Positions 26,269 through 36,741 of a DNA stretch of 64,000 nt are shown here, in pieces. This DNA comes from CAWAND01 sp963727915. GTDB taxonomy: Bacteria; Chloroflexota; Anaerolineae; Anaerolineales; E44-bin32. The first letter of the stretch is position 1; each line of letters begins with the position of its first letter. The notes under the pieces were generated by a model that searched no databases, was not told the DNA's origin, and worked only from the letters and a program-made list of their open reading frames with translations. The translations under genes and the position numbers were made by a program. The stretch is taken from positions 248,001 through 312,000 of the forward strand of contig CAVSID010000002.1 in NCBI GenBank assembly GCA_963727915.1, given 5' to 3'.

Positions 26269-27003
26269 TCAACCGCTCCCGCTGAGCAATTTGTCGAAGA
26301 GTGGGATGACGGCGGCGTGGTTGTCGATAATGCGCTCGGGGGGAAGCAAGTGGCCAGTGTGGATTTGGTCACGTGTAAAGGGCGTCGTCACGGCCACTAC
26401 ACTCAGCCCAGCGGCAAGGGCGGATTTCACACCGGCCGGCGAATCCTCCAAGGCTAGCGTCTCCCATGCCGGGACGGCAAGGTGGCGCGTAGCAAGCTCG
26501 TAGATCTCAGGATCCGGCTTGGGCGCCTCGACGTCGTCGCGTGTCGCCACAAAGTCGAAGGCGGACTGCATTTCCAGCGCGGCCAGGACCAGCTGCACTT
26601 GATCGCAATGAGACATCGTCGCCAGCGCCAGGCGGCACCCGGCTCGCCGGCTCATTTCCACCAGCTCGAGGTTGTAAGGCCATCGATGGCGACGCAGCGT
26701 ATCGGGATCTGAAATCAACCTGTCATATACAGCCAGCCGGATCTGGACCAGAGCCTGCCACGGGGTCTGCACGCCGAACTCGGGCATACGGCGGCGGGCA
26801 GCGTCTTCCAAGTCGAATCGCGACAACAAGGCGGTTGCAACTTCGTGCCGTGAACGTCCCGACGACAACCTTGAATGCCTCTACCACCTCGGATGGGTCG
26901 ATCTCGGACGGAGTTCGTGCACCGCCCGTCCATACGACATTGCCTTGAGCTGCTCGGTCTGGACCAGTGTCCCATCCAGGTCGAACACGACTGCTCGGTA
27001 CAC
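26269..27003 (-). CDS. HAD-superfamily hydrolase, beta-phosphoglucomutase-like (two frameshifts)
   Basis: Cytoplasmic phosphatase or phosphomutase of about 240 residues. Motif I AVVFDLDGTLVQTE is followed by an alpha-helical cap, motif II region LALATMSH, KPDPEIYELA with the motif III Lys, and motif IV LEDSPAGVKSALAAGLSVVAV. The start is a GTG at 27003. Shifts near 26915 and 26863 divide the N-terminal quarter into three frames. The arrangement DGTLVxTE plus EDSPAGVxSAxAAG is that of PgmB/YfdR-like family members. The substrate is not evident, though a sugar phosphate is plausible. Confidence 0.82.
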
Positions 27004-27198
27004 AGGCGGCTCCCAGCGTGAGAGGACGGAAACTGTCGGCGGAGGAGATCGTTCTTAGCATAACACCGTCACTCGGCAGGCAGGCGTGGGGAAGCGTTGG
27101 GCCGTTATAATGGAGCGTCGGATAGTGCGGAGTTCGCAATCTCCCCGTTTCCAACGCTGACTGAATTGGGGTCACCTTGGGGAAGAGAGGCCATATCT

Positions 27199-27639
27199 AT
27201 GCCAATACGTATTGGAAAAGCTGAGTGGAAGGGCGATCTTGTGTCAGGCAGGGGGACGATCTCGTTTGGGCCGCGATGATTGGGCCTACCAGGCGAGCTA
27301 CTCTGCGCCATCGAGGTTTGAATTGGCCGAAGGAGCAAACCCAGAGGAGCTGATCGGCGCTGCGCATGCTGGGTGCTTTTCGATGGCCTTCGCCGCGGCG
27401 CTTGCCAGAGCCGGCCATGTGGCCGATTCGATCAACACGCAGGCCAACGTCACCCTGGATAAGAAGGAAGCTGGTTGGACGATCACTCATGTCGAACTGG
27501 TGACCATGGCGGTTGTTCCCGGCATTGATGGAGTCGAGCTTCCAGGAAATTGCCCAGACATCCAAGAAGAACTGCCCGGTTTCTCGGGCGCTGGCGCGGT
27601 GTGGAGATCACACTGAAGGCGGAGCTCGCCCGCAGTTGA
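27199..27639 (+). CDS. OsmC-family peroxiredoxin (frameshifted)
   Basis: Thiol peroxidase of about 145 residues that reduces organic hydroperoxides. The frames together read IGKAEWKGDLVSGRGTIS, SRFELAEGANPEELIGAAHAGCFSMAFAAAL with the first catalytic Cys in AGCFS, then FQEIAQTSKKNCPVSRAL with the second catalytic Cys in KNCPVS, and finally VEITLKAEL before the stop at 27637-27639. Shifts near 27275 and 27530, with another near 27600, break the gene. It precedes thiI by about 36 bases on the same strand. Confidence 0.85.
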
Positions 27640-27674
27640 CAGCAGCTGCCAGGGCGTCCGCCAGAACACGAGGC

Positions 27675-28862
27675 TTGCCGGAATGGTCCCATCTCTACAT
27701 GGTTCACTACGGGGAGATAGCGCTCAAGGGCAAGAATCGACCCGACTTCGAGAACCAGCTCGTTCGGAACATCAAGCAGCAGCATCCGGGGTGCCGGGTC
27801 CAGCGACGCCGAGGGCGCCTGACCGTTGAGAGCCAACGACCTCTTGACTTGGGCAACGTGTTTGGCGTGGCTTGGTGGTCGGAGGTCAAGCGGGTACCTG
27901 GCGAGTTGGAAGAGATCGTCGAGGCGGCCTTGGCTACTGGCTGCTACAGATATCCGTCAGGCGAATACCTTCGCCGTGCGCGTCAAGCGAGCGACCAAGA
28001 AGTTCGAGCACACCTCACAAGAACTTGAGAGCATCATCGGGGCCGCGCTCGATCACCGAGTACGAGGCCCGGGTCGATCTGACCCATCCGGAATACATGC
28101 TGCACGTCGAAGTCACCGCTTCGGGCACGTATCCTCTACACGGAGAAGGGCCATGCCTGGCGCGGGCTCCCAGTGGGGGTTTCCGGCAAGCTGATGGGTT
28201 TGTTCTCCGCCGGAATAGATTCGGCCGTGGCGTCTTTCCTCATGGCCAAACGAGGCGCTGACATCGAACTTGATTCACTTTCATGCGTTCGGCCGTGCTG
28301 CGGAGGCTCACCAGGCAAAAGTGGGCGAACTGTCTGGGCGCCTGACGAAGTACATCCCGCGGATGGTGCTCCACTACGTCCCGTACCATCACTTTCAGCT
28401 GGCCACGGCCGGGCTTTCAGCCTACCAGCGTCAGGAACTGATCGTATTCAGGCGCTTTATGGCCCTGACTGCCGAGCGCCTGGCGCAAGAGCGTGGGCGT
28501 CCTTGGATTGTTCACGGGGGACAACCTGGGACAGGTGGCGTCGCAAACACTTGGAGAACCTGGCGGCTGTTGACGAAGCCGTCAGCCTGCCAATCTTCCG
28601 CCCGTTGATCGCCTACGACAAACAAGAGATCATCGATCTTGGCATCGAGCTTGATCTCGACGAGACCGCCAATCGTGCGTACAAGGATTGCTGTTCCATC
28701 GTCGCCCGGCACCCTGCCACGCGGGCCAAGCTGGATCAGGTGGCCGAGATTGAAGTCGCGGTGCGAGTGCATGAATTGATCGACGCCAGCCTGGCAGAGC
28801 GTGTGACCTACGTGCCCGATCGAGCCGGTGCTTGGCGCGAACTTGCTCGGGCAGCTGCCTGA
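27675..28862 (+). CDS. thiI: tRNA 4-thiouridine synthase ThiI (multiple frameshifts)
   Basis: Adenylates U8 of tRNA for sulfur insertion and can supply sulfur for thiamine. The N-terminal MVHYGEIALKGKNRPDFENQL is diagnostic. A THUMP domain follows (FAVRVKRATKKFEHTSQELE; EARVDLTHPEYMLHVEV), then the PP-loop GLFSAGIDSAVASFL, where the usual SGGIDS reads SAGIDS, and a C-terminal region with LPIFRPLIAYDKQEIIDLG and DCCSI. There is no rhodanese domain, as in short-form ThiI. At least five shifts break it. The start is uncertain: an ATG at 27699 would trim a few residues, while a TTG at 27675 fits the family N-terminus better. Confidence 0.87.
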
Positions 28863-29024
28863 CACACATCTACCGAACGTGCCTATAAGCCTGAACAGGT
28901 GCCGTCACGGTATTCGAGGCGAGCCGTCGCGGCCGTCGGAGCGCAGGAGCTTGACACCATCGAATCTGAGCGTGGTATGCTCGGCCGGCCATCTTCAGGG
29001 AACCGAGGTCGCAAGAGGGGGTGC

Positions 29025-30143
29025 ATGATGAGCGACCCTAGGCTCTACTGGCTTGGCTTAAGTCTTGTCCCCGGCATCGGGGCCGGGCGGCTGCGGCAGC
29101 TCATTGGAGGTGTTTGGCTCGGCCGAGGCCGCATGGCGGCCCCCGACCAGGCGCTGAAATCGTCCGGCTTGCCCCGGGATGCCTTGGCGGCCCTCCTCCG
29201 AGCTCGGCGAGAGCTTGACTTGGAGACACGAGTTCGAACGGATTGGGGCGCGGGGCTACCGTCTCCTGACTTGGGAGGATGATGACTATCCCCCTCGGCT
29301 GAAAGAGATCGAATACCCACCGCCAGTCTCTATGTTTGGGGGGAGATTGAGCGAACAGGACGGGCTTGGCGGTGGCGGTCGTGGGAACCCGACGGCCAAG
29401 CGGATACGGACGTGGCGTCACCCGAGCATTGTGCAGGCCCTGGTCGCCAGTGGCGTCACCGTCGTGTCAGGTTTGGCGCGGGGGATCGATGGAATCGCCC
29501 ATCGGGCGGCCCTGGAGGCGGGTGGCAGAACGATCGCGGTGCTGGGATCGGGACTGGACGAAATCTACCCGCCGGAGCACCGCAAGATGGCCGAAGCCAT
29601 ATCCAGTTTCCGGCGCCGTGGTCTCCGATTATCCTTTGGGGACGAGGCCAGAAGGTGGCAACTTTCCGCCCCGTAACCGAATAATATCCGGCCTGTCCCT
29701 GGCGGTCGTAGTGGTGGAAGCGGGTGAGTCCAGCGGTGCGCTGATCACGGCCGATTTCGCCGCTGAACAAGGGCGAGACGTATTTGCCGTTCCTGGTCGA
29801 ATTCACGATCGGGCCAGTAGGGGTGCCAACCGCTTGATTGCCTCAGGGGCCTTCCCGATGGTCTCCACCGACGCGCTCCTCGAGGCGCTGAATCTGGAGA
29901 TGGTCACTCGGCAAGTGGCGGCTTCCCGCCTGCTGCCGGCCAACGCTACGGAGCGAGGTATTCTGGAGTCCTTGGGCGATGATCCGCTTCATATTGATCG
30001 AGATAAGCCGGCGCAGCGGAATGTCGATCGTTGAAATCAGCGCGTCGCTGGCGATGCTGGAACTGCGGGGCCAGGTGCGGCAGGTGGGCGGGATGACTTA
30101 CATCCTGGCCCGTGAGGCATCACCTGGGTACAGGGTGGACTGA
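29025..30143 (+). CDS. dprA: DNA-processing protein DprA (multiple frameshifts)
   Basis: Rossmann-fold protein that binds incoming single-stranded DNA during transformation and loads RecA; also common in non-competent bacteria. An N-terminal helical part (LYWLGLSLVPGIGAGRLRQL) leads into the core: YPPRLKEIEYPP, VAVVGTRRPSGYG, GVTVVSGLARGIDGIAHRAAL, AVLGSGLDEIYPPEH, FPPRNRIISGLS, VVVEAGESSGALITADFA, and VFAVPGRIHDRASRGANRLI. A C-terminal winged-helix-like end (ISASLAMLELRGQVRQVGG) follows. Several shifts between 29110 and 30010 break it. The start is ATGATG at 29025, and the TGA overlaps the next start codon. Confidence 0.9.
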
Positions 30144-31244
30144 TGTCAGATTCGCTGTATGCAGTGGTGATGGCGGGCGGGGGCGGCACCCGGCTTTGGC
30201 CGATTTCGCGGCGCAATCGGCCCAAGCAGGCGCTCAAGCTTTTGGGCGACGAGAGTCTGTTTCAGGCGACGCTTATCCCGTCTCCTGCCTCTCATCCCGC
30301 CGGAGCGCATCCTGGTCGTGACCGTCGCAGAACAGGCGGAACTGCTGCGGCGTCAGGCGAGTCAGGTCTCCGGATGACAACTTCCTGATCGAGCCTTCTC
30401 CTCGGGGGACGGCCGCGGTGATTGGTTTGGCAGCGGTTGAGCTAGCTCGGCGGGACCCTGAGGCGGTGATGGATGCCTGCCGGCGGACCACGTCTTCCGT
30501 AAGGACCAGCGCCTGCAGGCAGGCCCTTTCGGCCGCTGAAAAGCTCGCCAGAGAAGACTACCTTGTGACCTTGGGCCTGGAACCGTCGGGACCGGAGACG
30601 GGTTATGGCTATCTTGAAAAAGGGCGACGCCTTGGAGTCCGACGGCGGCTTTGAGGCTTTCGAAGTGCGGTCGTTCAAAGAGAAGCCCGACGCGCAGCCA
30701 GGCTGAAGAATATATTAGGAGTGGGCGGTATCTTTGGAACGCCGGGATCTTCATTTGGAGGTGCCTGCCAATATTGCAGCGAGATCGACAGGTGGATGCC
30801 GGACCTGGGCCAGGCGCTCTCGGAAATCGAGGGCGCGCGGAAGTCAGGCGCGGGCCACGGTTGAGCGTGTGTGGCCCGGACTCGAGCCTCAGACAGTCGA
30901 CTACGGTGTCATGGAGAAAGCAGCCCATGTGGCGATGCTTCAGGTCGGGGATCTCGGCTGGCTGGATGTGGGATCATGGGACGGCTGTTTGATGCGCTGC
31001 CCAGCGATGCCGACGGGAATGTGATCCTGGGCAAGGCGGTTTCGGTGCTCGAGACGAAGGGTAGCCTGGTGTATCAATTGGAAACGGCCGGAGCCTGGCC
31101 GTCTCATTGCGCTGGTTGGCGTGGAAGATTTGATTGTCATCGACGCAGGCGACGCCGATCTTGGTGACAAGTCGGGACAAGGCGGAGAAGTCCGCGAACT
31201 TGTGCAAGCAAGTCGAGGCGGGTCAAGGTGGACGGTACCTGTAG
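30143..31244 (+). CDS. Mannose-1-phosphate guanylyltransferase (multiple frameshifts)
   Basis: Makes GDP-mannose for glycans. The nucleotide-binding start YAVVMAGGGGTRLWPISRRNRPKQ is diagnostic of the family. FLIEPSPRGTAAVIGLAA, ADHVFRKDQ, TGYGYLEKG, FKEKPD, YLWNAGIFIW, VDYGVMEKA and GDLGWLDVGSWD follow in order across shifting frames. The C-terminus reads LIALVGVEDLIVIDAGDADLV, and the corrected stop is at 31242-31244. Length is about 360 residues, the short single-domain form without a phosphomannose isomerase domain. ATG overlaps the dprA stop, and topA starts nine bases later, so the three genes look like one transcription unit. Confidence 0.87.
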
Positions 31245-31253
31245 GAGTAATTA

Positions 31254-33611
31254 GTGGAAGCGTATTGTGTCAAATGTAAAACCAAGCGGGAGATGATCGA
31301 TGCGGAGCCAGACTTCACACGGTCGGGCTCGCCCGCAACGCGCGGCAAATGTCCTGTGTGTGGCTCCGGTCTATACCGAATGGGCCGCACGCCGGCCCAC
31401 GAAGGCCTGATCGCCCCAGATCCAGTCCGTGCCAAAGAAGAAGGCACCCGCGCTCCAAAGCCAAGCGCAAGGGCCGGCTGGTCATCGTCGAGTCGCCGGC
31501 CAAGGCGAGAACCATCGGGCGATTCTTGGGCGGAGATTATCCGCGTAAGGGCCTCGGTCGGACACGTTCGAGACTTGCTCCGATCGAAACTTTCTGTTGA
31601 TGTTGACAACGATTTCGAGCCTCGCTACCGGGTTCCAAACGAGAAGCGCGACGTCGTCAAGGAGCTCAAGAACGAAGCCGGAGAAGGCAGAAGAGGTCTT
31701 CCTGGCGACCGACCCGGACCGCGAGGGCGAGGCGATCGCGTGGCACCTGCTCGAGGCCGCTGAGATTGACCCCGATCGCGTGCGGCGGGTGGTGTTTCAC
31801 GAAATCACCAAGGCCGCTATCGAAGAGGCATTTCAGCACCATCGACAAATCGACATGAACCTGGTCGATGCACAGCAGGCGCGGCAGCATTCTCGATCGG
31901 CTCGTCGGCTACAACCTCAGCCCGCTTCTGTGGACAAAGGTCCAAAGCCGGCTGTCGGCGGGACGAGTGCAGTCAGTGGCGCTCCGACTTGTCGTCGACC
32001 GAGAGAACGCCATCCGCGGACTTCGAGGCCCAAGAGTACTGGTCAATCGATGGGGAGTTTCTCAAGCCGCAGTCGCCGCCGGCCTTCCGGGCATTGCTGG
32101 TGGAAGTCGATGGCGAGAAGCCCAGCCTTGGGGCGGAGGGGGATGTGCGAAGCGTTGGAGGCTGAGTTCCGCGAGGCGGCCTATGCTGTGAGCATGGTCA
32201 AGCGCGGGACGCGACGGCGCAAGCCATCCGCCCCTTTTACGACCTCGACCCTTCAGCAGGATGCATCACGCAAGTTGGGTTCAGCGCTCGGCGCACCATG
32301 GCTGTGGCCCAACAGCTTTACGAAGGGCTGGACGGCGATCAAGAGGACGGCGGTGGGCTGATCACCTACATGCGAACGGACTCTACCCAGGTCTCAAAGC
32401 AGGCCCAGACGGAGGCCCGGCAGGTCATCGCCGACAAGTATGGACAGCGCTTTGTGCCTGAGACCATCCCCCAGTACACGACCAAGGCTCGCAGCGCCCA
32501 GGAAGCGCATGAGGCCATTCGGCCTACCTCCGTGAGACGCGAGCCGGATGCCGTACGGCCGCTACCTCAACGATGCCCAATTCAAGCTGTACCGTTTGAT
32601 CTGGACTGCGATTTGTCGCGTCTCAGATGCGCCCTGCGGAATACGACACTCTCCGGATGGAAGTCGACGGCAACAGCCCGGAGCACGCATTTCTTCTTCG
32701 GGTGACGGCATCGAGCTTGCGATTTTCCGGATTTCTTCGAAGTGTACGAGGATCAGGAGACGGGAGAGAACGGTGACAATGATGACAACAGCCGTGTGGC
32801 GGTCCTCGACCAACTTCCCAGGCTCGAGGTCGGTGACCGGGTCGACCTGATCGGGACCTATCCCGAACAGCACTTCACCCAGCCCCCCCGCGGTACTCCG
32901 AGGCCAGCCTGGTCAAGGCGCTCGAGGAAAACGGCATTGGTCGCCCGTCGACCTATGCACCCATCTTGACCACGCTGCAGCAGCGAGGCTACGTTCGCCG
33001 GGAATCGCGCCGCTTGGTCCCCACGGAGATTGGCGAGACCGTCAACCAGCTCTTGGTGGATCACTTCCCGGAAATCGTCGACCTGGGATTTCACCGCTCG
33101 AATGGAAGACGAACTCGACAAGATCGCCGAAGGCGATCTTGCATGGGTGGATGTGATCCGTGAGTTCTATGGGCCTTTTGCTGTCCAAATGGAAAAGGCC
33201 GCCGAAGAGATGCCGGAAGTGAAGCCCGAGCCGGAGTTGTTGGATCGCATTTGCCCCGAGTGCGGCCATCAGCTGATGATCCGGCACGGACGGTTTGGCA
33301 AGTTCATCGGGTGCTCCAATTTCCCCGAGTGCCGCCATACCGAGCCGTGGCTGGAAAAGATCGGTGTGACCTGCCCGTTGGACGGCGGCGATCTGGTGGA
33401 ACGCCGCACTCGACGAGGGCAGAGTGTTCTACGGATGCGCCAACTATCCGGAGTGCGAATTCACGTCGTGGAAGCGTCCGATTGGCTGCGCCGTGCCCTA
33501 ATTGTGGCGGCTTGCTGGTTATCGAAGGCAAGGACCAGGCAAGCTGTACCCAGTGTGAGCGCAAGTTCGACCTCGAGGCCCTGCGAACCGGCGGAGACCG
33601 ATCCGGCATAA
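31254..33611 (+). CDS. topA: DNA topoisomerase I with N-terminal DUF5679-type zinc ribbon (multiple frameshifts)
   Basis: Relaxes negatively supercoiled DNA through a tyrosine-DNA link. The GTG at 31254 follows AGGAG. Residues 1-50 form a four-Cys ribbon (YCVKCKTKRE and CPVCGSGLYRMG) of the DUF5679 kind, followed by a charged linker. The TOPRIM domain starts at GRLVIVESPAKARTIGRFLGG and includes ATDPDREGEAIAWHL. ILDRLVGYNLSPLLW, SRLSAGRVQSVALRLV and the active-site Tyr in LITYMRTDST follow, then ENGIGRPSTYAPI and three C-terminal Cys4 fingers (CPECGHQLMIRHGRFGKFIGCSNFPEC). More than six shifts break the gene. I place the stop at 33609-33611 because a promoter follows at once; 33670 is the alternative. 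Confidence 0.9.
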
Positions 33612-33628
33612 AACCTGCACCTGTCTGT

Positions 33629-33657
33629 TTGCCTTGCCGCATGGATGCGTCTAGAAT
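33629..33657 (+). promoter_or_regulatory. Sigma-70-type promoter upstream of the gene at 33716
   Basis: TTGCCT at 33629-33634 and TAGAAT at 33652-33657 are separated by exactly 17 bases, about 60 bases before the start codon. Its position argues that topA ends before it. Confidence 0.55.
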
Positions 33658-33715
33658 GCGGCGCAGTTAAACCGACAAGAGTAGTTGGCCGATCGAGTGC
33701 CGGAAGAGAGGGCCG

Positions 33716-34857
33716 ATGGACGCCATAACCGATCGACTTCAGCAGAAATGGGTCGTCGCCGCCGTCGCGGTCGTAATTGGGATCGCCCTGGGGCTGACCT
33801 ACGGATGGGCCATTTCGCCCGTCCAATGGAAGGACGCCACGCCGGCGCTCCTCCGACCAGATCTTGCGGGCGGATTACCTGCGCATGGCCATCGACTCCT
33901 ACACGGTCAACAAGGACGTCGATCTGGCGATGCAGCGCTATCAGGCCTTGGGGCAAGTGGTGCCGGAAACGCTCAAGGAAGTCGGCGCCGATCCCGGCGA
34001 AGTAAGTCCAACGGCCATCCAGAACTTCAGCGCACTGATCGAGATCTTCCAGGGTGGAGCAACTTCTGAACCGGGTGGACAGACTACGCAGGCTGCCGAG
34101 GGAACCCAGCCAAGCGAGGCGACGGCCGCTCCAACGGCTGCTCCGGCCTCGGCGCGGCAGCCGAGCCACGAGCTACATCCTGCCAGTCTGCGGTGTCACG
34201 CTCCTTCTCGGGCTGCTCCTTCTTGGTGCCTTGATCCTTCGTGGCCGCATGGGTGTGTCCACGGAAGAGACGGCCTTGGATGAAGCGTACGATATGCCAG
34301 ATCCTTACGGCTTACCGGAAGACTTCCCCCAGGGACCAGCCCACGAGATGGAAGACCCATATCCGCCGACAGAGCCGGTGATGCCACAAGAGGATTTCGG
34401 CCAAGCGGTAGTCGCTGAGCCGCCCGCGGCCGAGGCCTTGGGCACTTTCCGCACGATCTATAACCTCGGCGATGATATCTACGACGATTCATTCAGCATC
34501 GAGAGCCCATCGGGGGACTTCCTTGGCGAGTGCGGTGTTGGGATCGGAGATGTGATGGGGGCGGGGGAACCCAAGAAGGTCTCAGCATTCGAAGTCTGGC
34601 TGTTCGACAAGAACGATATTCAGACGGTGACCAAGGTGCTGATGGGCAAGTACGCCTTCAACGATGAGGCCACACGAACCCAGCTCTCCGCCAAGGGGGA
34701 TCCTATCCTGGCCGAAAACGGCGGAGTTGTGACTTTGGAGACCGAGTCCTTGATCGTGGAAGCCAGAGTTGTGGACATGTCGTACGGGCAGAGCGCCCTT
34801 CCGGCAGAGAGCTTCTTCGACCAAATGACGATCGAGATCAACGCGTATCCCCGCTAG
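33716..34857 (+). CDS. Two-TM membrane protein of unknown function (two frameshifts)
   Basis: I do not recognise a named family. The start at 33716 follows GAAGAGAGGG. A first membrane helix lies at about residues 12-32 (VVAAVAVVIGIALGLTYGWAI). A soluble helical stretch follows (YLRMAIDSYTVNKDVDLAMQRY) with a Thr/Ala/Pro-rich linker. A second helix (ILPVCGVTLLLGLLLLGALIL) leads to a roughly 190-residue acidic C-terminal domain with an IYNLGDDIYDDSFSIES segment. Shifts near 33862 and 34145 break the frame. It is expressed from its own promoter and closed by a strong terminator, so it is probably a monocistronic envelope protein. Confidence 0.6.
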
Positions 34858-34886
34858 GACGGCCGGCGTCCAAGAGACCACACAAG

Positions 34887-34916
34887 AATAGGGCGGACCC
34901 ACCGGTCCGCCCTATT
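34887..34916. terminator. Bidirectional intrinsic terminator
   Basis: AATAGGGCGGACC (34887-34899) and GGTCCGCCCTATT (34904-34916) form a perfect 13-base stem with a CACC loop between convergent genes. The A and T ends allow termination in both directions. Confidence 0.85.
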
Positions 34917-34940
34917 TGGTTGCCTGGTTGGGGTCAGGCT

Positions 34941-35414
34941 TCAGCGGATCTCGATGATGTTAATCTTGATCGTGCCAGCCGGCGTCTCGGCCACGGCTGT
35001 GTCGCCCGCCTTGTGGCCGACTAGGGCGCTTCCGATCGGGAACTCGTGGGAGATCTTTCCTTCCCGGGGATTGGCCTCGGTGACACCCACCAAGTGATAT
35101 GTCTCGGGGGGGCGACCGTCGAGGGCAACAACCACGGTTGAGCCAACGCCGATGATTTCCTTCGATGGCGGTTTATCGATGATTTGGGAGACGCGGAGGA
35201 TGGCTTCCAGTTCTTGGATGCGACCTTCAAGAAAGGCCTGCGCTTCCTTGGCTGCTGTGTAGTCGGCATTCTCGGACAGGTCCCCTTGTTTGATGGCGGC
35301 TCTCAGGCGCTTGGCGAGGGCGGTGCGCTTGGGTCCGCGAAGGTCTTCAAGTTCGGCTTGAATCTTGTCGGCGCCCTCTCGGGTGAGGATGTAGTCTCGC
35401 TCGTCTCTGCTCAT
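34941..35414 (-). CDS. greA: Transcription elongation factor GreA
   Basis: 157 residues from the ATG at 35414. It inserts a coiled coil into the RNA polymerase secondary channel and triggers cleavage of backtracked RNA. The N-terminal hairpin has REGADKIQAELEDLRGPKR and IKQGDLSENADYTAAKEAQAFLEGRI; the acidic tip DLSENADY is intact. The C-terminal FKBP-like domain includes VGSTVVV, PREGKISHEFPIGSALVGHKAGD and ending KINIIEI. A longer upstream frame to 35474 overlaps the dgt gene and lacks similarity. It starts 11 bases after the dgt stop. The frame is intact. Confidence 0.95.
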   Translation of the reverse strand: MSRDERDYILTREGADKIQAELEDLRGPKRTALAKRLRAAIKQGDLSENADYTAAKEAQAFLEGRIQELEAILRVSQIIDKPPSKEIIGVGSTVVVALDGRPPETYHLVGVTEANPREGKISHEFPIGSALVGHKAGDTAVAETPAGTIKINIIEIR

Positions 35415-35424
35415 GGGACAGCCT

Positions 35425-36595
35425 TCAGGGTCGCGTTTGGGGATCGAACAGCTTGGCGTGTTCTTGAAGCGCAAAGCGATCGGTCATACCCGCGATGTAG
35501 TCGCAAACAGTCCGATACAGGTCGGCTTGCTGCGCTCGTTGCTGGATTTCTTCGGGCAAGATCATCGGATTGCCGATGTATGCGTCGAAAAGGGCCTGCA
35601 GGAAGAGCTCAGCCTTGGCCTGCATCCGCACCACTCGGTGGTGCTTGTACATATTCTGATACAAAAAGTCCTTGAGCTGGCGGTTGAGACCAGCAATTTC
35701 GTCCGAAGTGCCAATTACATTGTGGTCCAGAAGTTGGAGCTCCTCGACCGACGATGGATTGGCGGCCTCGAGCCGTGTGCTGGTCGCCTGCAACAGATCG
35801 GTGACTTCCATGCCGATAAGACGGCGGATGAGCCGATGGCGGGTCAGCTCATCCAGAACATTGGATTTCCAGCCGATACTTTCGCGGAGCCTTTCCCACA
35901 TACCCAGGCCGTCAAGCTGTTTGGGGGCCAGCAGGCCGGAGCGCAGGCCGTCATCCAGGTCATGGGCGGTGTAAGCCAACTCATCGGCCGCGTTGGCGAT
36001 CTGGGCCTCAAGGTGTCCCCGCTTTTCGGGATCGTACTGGGCAGCATCGGAGACGTCGTACTCGGTCTCGTGTTTGACAATGCCCTCAAGAACTTCCCAG
36101 GATAGGTTCAGGCCCGGGAAGTCGTCATAGCGATTCTCGAGTTCTGTAACAATGCGCAGGGATTGCCGGTTGTGGTCGAAGCCGCCGTGCGACTCCATAA
36201 GTACGCTGAGCGTCGACTTCGCCTGAGTGGCCAAAGGGGGGGTGGCCCATGTCGTGGGCGAGGCAAATGGCTTCGACAAGATCCTCGTTTGCGCCCAGGC
36301 CACGCGCCAGCGTCCGCCCGATTTGTGCTACCTCCAGGGTGTGGGTAAGGCGTGTGCGATAGTAGTCGCCCTCGGAGTTGACGAAGACCTGCGTCTTGTA
36401 TTCCAGTCGGCGGAAGGCCGTAGTATGCAGGATGCGATCGCGATCCCGCTGGAAGACGGTGCGATACCCCGGTTCGTCTTCGGGATAAGTTCGGCCCTTC
36501 GATTGACTGCTTCGCATCCCGAAGGGTGCCAGATGCTCGTCTTCGATGGCTTCCAGCCGCCGTCGAGTGTAAATCAAATTCGAGTACTGAGACAT
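35425..36595 (-). CDS. dgt: Deoxyguanosinetriphosphate triphosphohydrolase-like HD protein (one frameshift)
   Basis: HD-domain dNTPase of about 390 residues that removes triphosphate from dNTPs. The N-terminus DEPGYRTVFQRDRDRILHTTAFRRLEYKTQVF and the HD signature HTLEVAQIGRTLARG plus ICLAHDMGHPPFGHSGE are characteristic; ANAADELAYTAHDLDDGL supplies the distal metal ligand. One shift near 36215 breaks the frame just after GHSGE. The start is at 36595 (MSQYSNLIYTRRRLEA). It is followed closely by greA, so both may be co-transcribed. Confidence 0.9.
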
Positions 36596-36741
36596 GGCGA
36601 GGTGAGTGTAACCCAGTGCGGGATTGACTGTCAATGCGGCGGCTTTGACAGGGCACCCACGGGGGAAGATAATCTCTTGCGGCTTGGTTCGGCGCGTTTA
36701 GAGATGCAATTCTCGGTGCGCGGCACCTGGGAGGACACTTA

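Noticed and set aside
25917..26285. Plus-strand open frame upstream of the atp operon
   Set aside because: Biased composition without family features. It runs over the CRP-like palindrome and the end of the HAD gene.
26085..27175. Decaying region or pseudogene cluster at 26-34 kb
   Set aside because: The affected genes are conserved over their whole length, with only single-base shifts. This fits sequence error better than decay.
27199..27290. In-frame TGA in the OsmC gene as a selenocysteine codon, given SelB in the window
   Set aside because: The frame after the TGA does not match OsmC. The family continues in another frame, so it is a shift. The catalytic Cys codons are ordinary.
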